Positions 21,101 to 25,401 of a DNA stretch of 25,401 nt are shown piece by piece; position 1 is the stretch's first letter; each line of letters starts with the position of its first letter. A program made the translations under genes and the position numbers. The stretch comes from Bacteroidota bacterium (lineage in GTDB: Bacteria; Bacteroidota; Bacteroidia; Flavobacteriales; Flavobacteriaceae), in assembly GCA_023427845.1 (NCBI GenBank), contig JAEYZX010000020.1, positions 1 to 25,401 of the forward strand, written 5' to 3'. Under the pieces are notes generated by a model. The model ran no database searches and had not been told where the DNA came from. It was given only the letters and a program-made list of their open reading frames with translations.

Positions 21101-22643
21101 ACTCGCAAACTTTTCGAAAGGCGATGCCGATGTCTTGCGAAAGGCGATGGGGAAAAAGCAAAAGGACGTTCTCGATAAGATGAAGCCAAAATTCATCGAC
21201 CAGGCGGTGCAGAATGGCCATCCCGCGGCGACACTCGAAAAAATTTGGAAAGACTGGGAAGCGTTTGCAGAATATGCGTTCAACAAATCGCACTCGACCT
21301 GTTACGCCTGGATCGCCTATCAAACGGCCTATCTTAAAGCGAACTATCCGGCCGAATACATGGCAGCCGTGCTATCCAACAATATGAGCGATATCAAGCA
21401 GGTTTCGTTCTTTATGGAAGAATGTAAACGTATGGGATTGCAGGTATTGGGTCCCGATGTAAATGAATCGTTCTACAAGTTCACCGTTAACGAAAACTAT
21501 GCGGTACGGTTCGGAATAGGAGCCGTTAAGGGCGTTGGGATGGGTGCCGTGCAAACCATTGTCGATAACCGGAAAGACGGGAAATACAAATCGATTTTCG
21601 ACCTTGCAAAACGAATCGATCTGCGTGCGGCAAATAAAAAAGCGTTTGAAAATCTCGCTTTGGCTGGCGGATTCGATTCATTCAAGGAAACCCATCGTGC
21701 ACAGTATTTTCACGACGAGGGCGATGGCGTAACATTCCTTGAAAAGGCAATTCGATATGGCGCCAAGTTCCAGGAGAACGAAAACTCATCTCAGGTCAGT
21801 TTGTTTGGCGAAGCCAGCGATGTCCAGATTCCGGAGCCGCTCGTTCCGCCGTGCGAGGAATGGAGCACCATGGAAAAGCTCGCAAAGGAAAAGGAAGTCG
21901 TTGGAATTTACATCTCCGGACATCCGCTCGATGACTATAAATTCGAGATGCAGTATTTCTGCAATTCAAAACTCGAGACGCTTAAAAACCTCGAGCAACA
22001 TGTGAACAAGAATTTAACATTCGGCGGAATCATAACCAATGTGCAGCACAGAACCGCGAAAAATGGCAAAGGCTGGGCGTCGTTCACATTGGAAGGTTAC
22101 GATGAAAGTCACGAATTCCGCATTTTTGGCGAGGAATATCTAAAGTTCCGCCACTTTTTGATACAGAACAATTTTACGTTCATCAAAGTGCTTGTCCGTG
22201 AAGGTTGGGCCGATAAGGAAACCGGCAAAAAAGGCGAGCCACGACTGCAATTCATGCTGGTGCAGTATCTTCAGGATGTGTTGACGTCGTTTGCGAAGAA
22301 ACTGATCATCAATCTTGAGATTCATGAGCTGCAGACCGATTTGATCCACAATCTGAGCCATATTTTCCAGTCAAATAAAGGAGATAATTCGGTTACTTTC
22401 GAAGTTCTTGAAACCGAGAAAATCAAGCGAATGGCCGAGGCAAACCTTGTTCTTGAACCCGCCGACGAGTCGGCCGACGACCTATCCGATGTCGATTCCG
22501 AACCGGTTGAGGTTGCGGCCGAAGTAGAGGAAACGCGAATCATCACAAAGCTTGCAATGCCAAGCCGGAAGCTTAAGGTCAAAATTTGTGGCGAACTGCT
22601 TCAGGAATTGGAGAAACTCGATGTGAAATTTAAGCTGAATTGA
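18147..22643 (+). CDS. dnaE: DNA polymerase III alpha subunit with fused N-terminal exonuclease
   Basis: A 1498-residue replicative polymerase. Residues ~1-195 form a DnaQ-type 3'-5' exonuclease: FDTETTGLP (Asp, Glu metal ligands), HGIS, and HNATADVEAT (final His and Asp). The PHP domain starts near 255 with FVHLHNHTQFS and continues through MTDHANLMG. The polymerase core carries VGPGRGSAAGS, the catalytic triad region PDIDIDFDDEGR (~685) and YQEQVMLLSQKLANFSKGDAD. The C-terminal OB fold begins near LTFGGIITNV (~1289). Single-subunit fusion of proofreading to DnaE is known in Bacteroidota; typical E. coli DnaE is about 1160 residues. I chose the ATG at 18147, which gives MYLIFDTETTG; the frame extends 13 codons upstream through the promoter. 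Confidence 0.96.
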   Translation: MYLIFDTETTGLPKRWDAPVTDTANWPRCIQIAWQLHDDMGRLIDNQDYLIKPEGFNIPYDAERVHGISTELADAKGVPLAEVLQKFNIALSKAKYIVGQNVGFDVNIMGCEYHRLGVDCTLTSTPVLDTCTEATASLLQLPGGRGGKFKLPTLTELHQYLFNVPFAEAHNATADVEATSRCFLELLRRRAYTKEQLDVPESYFDDYCRCNESEIQLIGLKHINLKAASEEIRKSLQRAQPQQNVSSGTETISLVDTDFVHLHNHTQFSVLQSTISVSALVKAAVKHKMPAVAMTDHANLMGAFHFVRDILNHNKSVEAKNKAALENGEPATEVPLKPIVGCEFFVCDDHKDKSRKDNGYQIVMLAKTKKGYHNLAKMSSIAYTEGFYYVPRIDKQVVEKYKEDIIVLSGNLYGEIPNKLLNLGANQAEEALVWWKERFGVDFYIEIMRHNQEDENRINSELITLARKHDVKIVATNNIFYIDKADANAHDILLCVRDGEKQTTPIGRGRGYRYGMPNQEYYFKSADEMKAAFADLPEAIANISEIVDKVEIYSLAREVLLPKFDIPAEFQVDEDSADGGKRGENKYLKYLTYEGAKRRYGEITPEVQERVDFELMTIENSGYPGYFLIVQDFIAEARKMGVSVGPGRGSAAGSVVAYCLGITNIDPLKYNLLFERFLNPDRVSLPDIDIDFDDEGRSSVMDYVIKKYGSKQVAQIITYGTMAAKSAIRDTARVLDLPLFEADKIAKLIPFNLNLAKIFSMDDAKLKAALRPEDFDKVRELIALAKGEDLGGETLQQAQILEGNLRNTGIHACGVIITPSDITDFVPVATAKDSDLFVTQFDNSVVESAGLLKMDFLGLKTLTLIKDTVKLVKYRTGIDLDPDAFPIDDVKTYELFQRGETVGIFQYESPGMQKYMKELKPTVFGDLIAMNALYRPGPIAYIPSFIKRKNGEEEITYDLDACEELLKETYGITVYQEQVMLLSQKLANFSKGDADVLRKAMGKKQKDVLDKMKPKFIDQAVQNGHPAATLEKIWKDWEAFAEYAFNKSHSTCYAWIAYQTAYLKANYPAEYMAAVLSNNMSDIKQVSFFMEECKRMGLQVLGPDVNESFYKFTVNENYAVRFGIGAVKGVGMGAVQTIVDNRKDGKYKSIFDLAKRIDLRAANKKAFENLALAGGFDSFKETHRAQYFHDEGDGVTFLEKAIRYGAKFQENENSSQVSLFGEASDVQIPEPLVPPCEEWSTMEKLAKEKEVVGIYISGHPLDDYKFEMQYFCNSKLETLKNLEQHVNKNLTFGGIITNVQHRTAKNGKGWASFTLEGYDESHEFRIFGEEYLKFRHFLIQNNFTFIKVLVREGWADKETGKKGEPRLQFMLVQYLQDVLTSFAKKLIINLEIHELQTDLIHNLSHIFQSNKGDNSVTFEVLETEKIKRMAEANLVLEPADESADDLSDVDSEPVEVAAEVEETRIITKLAMPSRKLKVKICGELLQELEKLDVKFKLN

Positions 22644-22689
22644 TTTTGAAAATTAGCAAAGTTCCTAAGGAATAAACGTATGGAATTAA

Positions 22690-22790
22690 TTGGGCGTTGC
22701 GCTCGTGTTTCAGGTAAAGTCGAATCGCTCTATGCGCCGGGCTATCGGCTGCACGCGGTGCCTGCCTCTATCCCTAACGCGGGAAAACAT
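22690..22790 (+). repeat. Degenerate intergenic element E, possible relative of the 3'-end family
   Basis: The segment begins GGGCGTTGCGCTCG, contains CGGGCTATCGGCTGCACGC and closes with CTCTATCCCTAACGCG. These ends resemble the outer parts of copies A and C, but the ATCTTTT/AAAAGGAT core is missing. It lies about 47 bp after the dnaE stop in sense. The rest of the 318-bp gap 22644-22961 holds a heptad array and the trxA promoter; I see no gene. Confidence 0.45.
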
Positions 22791-22806
22791 TTTCAAGGTA
22801 CGTTAC

Positions 22807-22856
22807 TTTTCCCTGATCCCTTTTTCCTTTTCCCTCATCCCTCATCCCTTCATCCC
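22807..22856. repeat. Heptanucleotide tandem array, T(T/C)ATCCC type
   Basis: Units TTTTCCC, TGATCCC, TTTTTCC, TTTTCCC, TCATCCC, TCATCCC and (after a one-base slip) TCATCCC. The consensus is the same as the array at 14215, although the two are more than 8 kb apart and near unrelated genes. Confidence 0.8.
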
Positions 22857-22927
22857 TGCAATAACCCCGAACAATATCAGAATAGCGAAAACTAATTTGG
22901 ATATCAATTCTTTTCGTTTAATTTAGT

Positions 22928-22935
22928 TAAATTTG
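22928..22935 (+). promoter_or_regulatory. -7 promoter box for trxA
   Basis: TAAATTTG matches TAnnTTTG and lies 26 bp before the trxA ATG. The nearest TTTG (22896-22899) is 28 bases upstream, further than usual. Confidence 0.6.
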
Positions 22936-22961
22936 CATATTAATAATCAGAAAAAGAAAAT

Positions 22962-23282
22962 ATGGCATTAGCAATAACAGATGCGACTTTCGAGGAAGTG
23001 GTGTTGAAATCAGATAAGCCCGTCATGGTAGATTTTTGGGCAGCGTGGTGCGGACCGTGCAGAATGGTTGGACCGATCATTGACGAAATCAGTTCGGAAT
23101 ACGAAGGCAAAGCAGTCGTTGGTAAAGTCGACGTTGACGCCAATCAGGAATTTGCCGCTAAATATGGCGTAAGAAACATTCCGACCGTATTGGTATTCCA
23201 AAATGGGGAAGTAGTAGGCCGACAAGTAGGCGTTGCGCCAAAGCAAACGTATGCCGAGTCACTCGACAAATTGTTGTCGTAA
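22962..23282 (+). CDS. trxA: Thioredoxin
   Basis: A 106-residue single-domain thioredoxin. The active site is DFWAAWCGPCRMVGP with redox cysteines at 30 and 33. The conserved cis-Pro loop is RNIPTVLVFQNGE, and the buried Asp is in VDFWA. No signal peptide is present, so it is cytoplasmic and would reduce protein disulphides, with electrons from thioredoxin reductase. The nearby TrxR-like flavoprotein at 11125 lacks the CxxC and is unlikely to be its reductase. The gene has its own -7 box upstream and a strong terminator 20 bp downstream, so it is monocistronic. Confidence 0.97.
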   Translation: MALAITDATFEEVVLKSDKPVMVDFWAAWCGPCRMVGPIIDEISSEYEGKAVVGKVDVDANQEFAAKYGVRNIPTVLVFQNGEVVGRQVGVAPKQTYAESLDKLLS

Positions 23283-23300
23283 GACGAGCTAAAATTATTG

Positions 23301-23332
23301 AAAAGGATCGATGAAAGTCGGTCTTTTTTTTT
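23301..23332 (+). terminator. Intrinsic terminator of trxA
   Basis: The stem AAAAGGATCGAT / GTCGGTCTTTTT (23301-23312 with 23317-23328, several G-U pairs) has a GAAA tetraloop and a run of nine T's starting at 23324. Confidence 0.8.
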
Positions 23333-23338
23333 GCGGTG

Positions 23339-23481
23339 CAGGGTACAGGATACAGGGTAGAGCCACTGCTATTTAAGAGGAAGAGTTCTTAAAAACAGGA
23401 TTCTAAAAAGATTACCCGACAAGCATCCGCAAACCCTGCCCTGCACCCAATCTGTAAACCGTAAACCGTCAACTGTAAACT
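23339..23481. repeat. Two short heptad arrays between trxA and the DUF58 gene
   Basis: CAGGGTA, CAGGATA, CAGGGTA stand in register at 23339-23359. GTAAACC, GTAAACC, GTCAACT, GTAAACT stand in register at 23454-23481, ending 17 bp before the DUF58 start codon. The sequence between the two shows no gene. Confidence 0.75.
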
Positions 23482-23498
23482 ATTCTTATCTTTACCAC

Positions 23499-24425
23499 AT
23501 GAAGCTTGAATCTGAAATAGAAAAAATATCGAGTTTTGGCCATCTTGAACTTCTGGCCAATCAGGTGGTAGAGGGATTCATTTCTGGAATGCACCAAAGT
23601 CCGTTTCATGGATTTTCGGCCGAATTTGCAGAGCATAAAGTATATAATGCCGGCGAAAGCACCAAACACATCGATTGGAAGCTTTTTGCAAAAACAGATC
23701 GGCTGTACACCAAACGGTACGAAGAGGAAACCAACTTGCGATGTCATTTGATCATCGACAATTCGGCTTCGATGCATTATCCAAAACTGGAATCAGGAAC
23801 GCCGTTCTATCACAGCAAAATCGGGTTTGCGGTATTGGCGTCGGCCGTACTGATGAACCTGCTGAAAAAACAGCGTGATGCCGTGGGATTGAGCGTTTAT
23901 TCGGATTCCTATGAATATTATGCACCCGAAAAAGGAAGCGACCGCCATCATCGGATGCTGCTAAGTAAACTTGAAGAACTTGTCGATCAGCCGAAGATTG
24001 CGAAAACTACCGATACGGTCACATTTTTACATCAAATAGCCGAGAAAATGTATCGCCGCTCGATGATCATCTTGTTCACCGATATGTTTCAGCCCGGAAA
24101 GGAGGAGGGATTGTTCAACGCGCTGCAACATCTGAAACACAATAAACACAAAGTTGTCCTTTTTCATGTAATCGATGAAAAGACGGAACACAAATTTAAT
24201 TTTGACAATGCGCCGCGTAAATTCATTGATGTCGAATCTGGCGATGAGATCAACATTTTTGCCGACAATGTTAAGGAAGCTTATGAGAAGCAGGCAGACG
24301 CTTATTTCAAAAGACTGGCCGAAACCTGCGCGCAAAACAGGATTAAATACATTCCGGTTGGAGTGGGCGATAATTTTGATAAAATCCTAACGTCATACCT
24401 TGTTGAGAAACAATCGTTTGGATAG
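23499..24425 (+). CDS. DUF58 domain protein with vWA-like fold
   Basis: A 308-residue protein without signal peptide or membrane helix. The DUF58 signature is seen in FAEHKVYNAGESTKHIDWKL (residues 43-62) and DRLYTKRYEEE. The following von Willebrand A-like part has a MIDAS-type DNSAS (Asp87, Ser89, Ser91) and LFTDMF later. In Bacteroidota such genes usually belong to Bat/MoxR loci, where the AAA+ MoxR ATPase lies upstream and the proteins help assemble or maintain envelope complexes. No MoxR or Bat gene is present here, as trxA is upstream and a tRNA downstream. It is therefore an isolated copy, and its partner must be elsewhere. Confidence 0.9.
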   Translation: MKLESEIEKISSFGHLELLANQVVEGFISGMHQSPFHGFSAEFAEHKVYNAGESTKHIDWKLFAKTDRLYTKRYEEETNLRCHLIIDNSASMHYPKLESGTPFYHSKIGFAVLASAVLMNLLKKQRDAVGLSVYSDSYEYYAPEKGSDRHHRMLLSKLEELVDQPKIAKTTDTVTFLHQIAEKMYRRSMIILFTDMFQPGKEEGLFNALQHLKHNKHKVVLFHVIDEKTEHKFNFDNAPRKFIDVESGDEINIFADNVKEAYEKQADAYFKRLAETCAQNRIKYIPVGVGDNFDKILTSYLVEKQSFG

Positions 24426-24462
24426 TATGCGCAGTTTTTCTGGTATTTTTTTTCACGAAAGC

Positions 24463-24493
24463 TTTGCAGATGTAAAAATGAGTAGTATATTTG
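24463..24493 (+). promoter_or_regulatory. Promoter of tRNA-Asp
   Basis: TTTG (24463-24466) and TATATTTG (24486-24493) are 19 bases apart, the ideal Bacteroidota -33/-7 arrangement. The tRNA begins 19 bp after the -7 box. Confidence 0.78.
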
Positions 24494-24511
24494 CAACCGC
24501 AATAACGCAGA

Positions 24512-24585
24512 GGTTTGGTAGTTCAGTTGGTTAGAATACATGCCTGTCACGCATGGGGTCGCGGGTTCGAGTCCCGTCCAGACCG
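24512..24585 (+). tRNA. tRNA-Asp (anticodon GTC)
   Basis: A full 74-nt cloverleaf can be drawn. The acceptor stem GGTTTGG pairs with CCAGACC (one G-U) with discriminator G at 24585. The anticodon stem CATGC/GCATG encloses loop CTGTCAC with anticodon GTC at 24546-24548. The T arm is GCGGG-TTCGAGT-CCCGT. The 3' CCA is not encoded. There is a promoter upstream and a terminator downstream. Confidence 0.97.
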
Positions 24586-24595
24586 CGAAATTGGG

Positions 24596-24625
24596 AAAAG
24601 GTTTTCAGAAATGAAAACCTTTTTT
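24596..24625 (+). terminator. Intrinsic terminator of tRNA-Asp
   Basis: The stem AAAAGGTTTTCA / TGAAAACCTTTT (24596-24607 with 24612-24623) has a GAAA tetraloop and a run of six T. It begins 11 bp after the tRNA. Confidence 0.9.
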
Positions 24626-24687
24626 GCCCAATAAAGATTTCTACGATAGTTGTGTTGTTTCGCCCGAAAGGGCAGGTTTAGTAGTTA

Positions 24688-24737
24688 GACCAATGAAAAG
24701 CTTTCCACATATGTGGATGGCTTTTTTGCTTTTGGTC
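24688..24737. terminator. Long hairpin between tRNA-Asp and the DUF456 gene
   Basis: Nested pairing: GACCAA (24688-24693) with TTGGTC (24732-24737), AAAAGC with GCTTTT, and a central self-complementary CCACATATGTGG. A T-run (24722-24727) follows the inner stem on the plus strand and a shorter one on the minus strand. It lies 6 bp beyond the minus-strand DUF456 stop and probably terminates that gene, possibly in both directions. Confidence 0.6.
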
Positions 24738-24742
24738 AATTT

Positions 24743-25246
24743 CTAATAAAATAACAGCATCCGGTTTTGCCAGCATATCGTAAGGTAGAGCCCGAACAAA
24801 ATTGCGCAATAAACAAACTTGATGAATCCCGACGCTAGAAATCCGATGAAGGAACCGGTTGCTGCTTTTAGTGCTCTTTTATGATCGGTTGAATTGTAAA
24901 TCATCTCACCTATAAATGCGCCTACAAATGGGCCAATCAAAAAACCCAACGGAATTGGCGCAAAAATCCCGATCACAAGTCCGATATTCGTTCCCCAAAT
25001 TCCATATTTGCTTCCTCCAAACCGCTTTGTGCCTTTTGCAGGGATTACATAATCAAGTATTGAAATGATGATTGTCAGCGCAAGCGTTATCCCCAATATC
25101 CAGTAATTTAGTTGCACCGCATCGGTAAAATACAGCAGCAACAGACCAATCCAGCTGATTGGCGCACCAGGTAAAATCGGCAACACACTTCCCAAAAGTC
25201 CAACAATCATGCAAACCAGTCCGGCGAACACCAAGATCAAATCCAT
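24743..25246 (-). CDS. DUF456 family inner-membrane protein
   Basis: A 167-residue very hydrophobic protein with about four or five membrane helices. The first helical pair carries the family hallmark LLGSVLPILPGAPISWIGLLLLYF. Later segments include YGIWGTNIGLVIGIFAPIPLGFLIGPFVGAFIGEMIY, which is Gly-rich as expected for tightly packed helices, and the intervening loop PAKGTKRFGGSKYG. DUF456 proteins occur widely in bacteria without an established function. The gene is transcribed away from the lipoprotein gene at 25309. Confidence 0.9.
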   Translation of the reverse strand: MDLILVFAGLVCMIVGLLGSVLPILPGAPISWIGLLLLYFTDAVQLNYWILGITLALTIIISILDYVIPAKGTKRFGGSKYGIWGTNIGLVIGIFAPIPLGFLIGPFVGAFIGEMIYNSTDHKRALKAATGSFIGFLASGFIKFVYCAILFGLYLTICWQNRMLLFY

Positions 25247-25261
25247 AAAATTAAATTTTAG

Positions 25262-25269
25262 TACTTTTG
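25262..25269 (+). promoter_or_regulatory. -7 promoter box for the last lipoprotein gene
   Basis: TACTTTTG fits TAnnTTTG and sits 39 bp before the ATG at 25309. No TTTG -33 element is seen. Confidence 0.5.
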
Positions 25270-25308
25270 GGCAATATACCCACTCTAATTTAATCCATTT
25301 CCGGGCTG

Positions 25309-25401
25309 ATGAAAAAAATTTCGCGGACTCTTTTTTTTGTTATGCTGCTTTGCACGTCATGCCAATATTTCGACCGTCAGGTTCCGTCTGAAGAAGAATT
25401 G
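25309..25401 (+). CDS. Predicted lipoprotein, N-terminal fragment
   Basis: Thirty-one codons are visible before the window ends. MKKISRTLFFVMLLCTSC is a lipoprotein signal peptide with the acylation Cys at residue 18, followed by QYFDRQVPSEEEL. The protein continues past the edge, so its family cannot be named. It is divergent from the DUF456 gene. Confidence 0.75.
   Translation, partial: MKKISRTLFFVMLLCTSCQYFDRQVPSEEEL

Noticed and set aside
22680..22926. Two overlapping small open frames after dnaE
   Set aside because: They consist of the degenerate element and the heptad array and show no protein-like pattern.
23487..23494. TATCTTTA as a -7 box for the DUF58 gene
   Set aside because: It differs from TAnnTTTG in the last base and lies only 5 bp before the ATG, which would require a leaderless or internal start.

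Overview
The window looks like chromosomal DNA from a member of the Bacteroidota, most likely Flavobacteriaceae. The signs are: repeated promoter -7 boxes of the form TAnnTTTG just upstream of genes (mrp, dnaE, trxA, rpsP, tRNA-Asp, others) with little Shine-Dalgarno sequence; DnaE with an exonuclease fused at its N-terminus; an S16 ribosomal protein with a long low-complexity tail; and protein families typical of the group (DUF2807, DUF456, DUF58/Bat-like, four-helix-bundle S23-like). No phage, transposase, CRISPR array or integrase is visible. Most of the window is housekeeping, and the unusual content lies mainly between the genes.

Layout. 1-761: the end of a LysE-type exporter, then an alkyltransferase-like protein without the repair cysteine. 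762-3433 (minus strand): an NtrC-type sigma-54 activator followed by its histidine kinase. 3589-9206: a divergent five-gene operon encoding a membrane-fusion (HlyD-type) adaptor, a small unknown exported protein, a LolD/MacB-type ATPase, a DUF2807 exported protein and a double FtsX/MacB permease. Two matched TGTCC-N6-GGACA sites 22 bp apart and a -24/-12-like element sit between the regulator and the operon, which suggests a dedicated signal-responsive efflux or envelope-stress module.

9515-12619: an iron-sulphur and redox group: Mrp ATPase, NifU-like scaffold, thioredoxin-reductase-type ferredoxin-NADP reductase and a 2Fe-2S ferredoxin. 12780-13958 (minus): glutaryl-CoA dehydrogenase. 14354-16806 (minus): rpsP-rimM-[four-helix-bundle gene]-tRNA1(Val) methyltransferase. 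The four-helix gene interrupts this group inside a ~30 bp inverted repeat, and the methyltransferase is left with a TTG start. 16998-18051: a lipoprotein and a glycine-rich RRM protein. 18147-22643: dnaE. 22962-25401: trxA, a DUF58 protein, tRNA-Asp(GTC), a DUF456 membrane protein and the start of a lipoprotein cut by the window edge.

The most interesting signals are intergenic. (1) A dispersed hairpin element (ATCTTTT ... AAAAGGAT core with a variable inner stem) occurs four times plus one degenerate relative, always shortly downstream of a stop codon and always in the sense orientation of that gene. (2) Degenerate 7-bp tandem arrays fill several intergenic gaps. (3) The four-helix-bundle gene sits between inverted copies of one such heptad array, like a cassette. 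(4) The two-component/efflux module has a visible enhancer pair, a non-canonical GAFTDA loop and a kinase with almost no periplasmic sensor loop.
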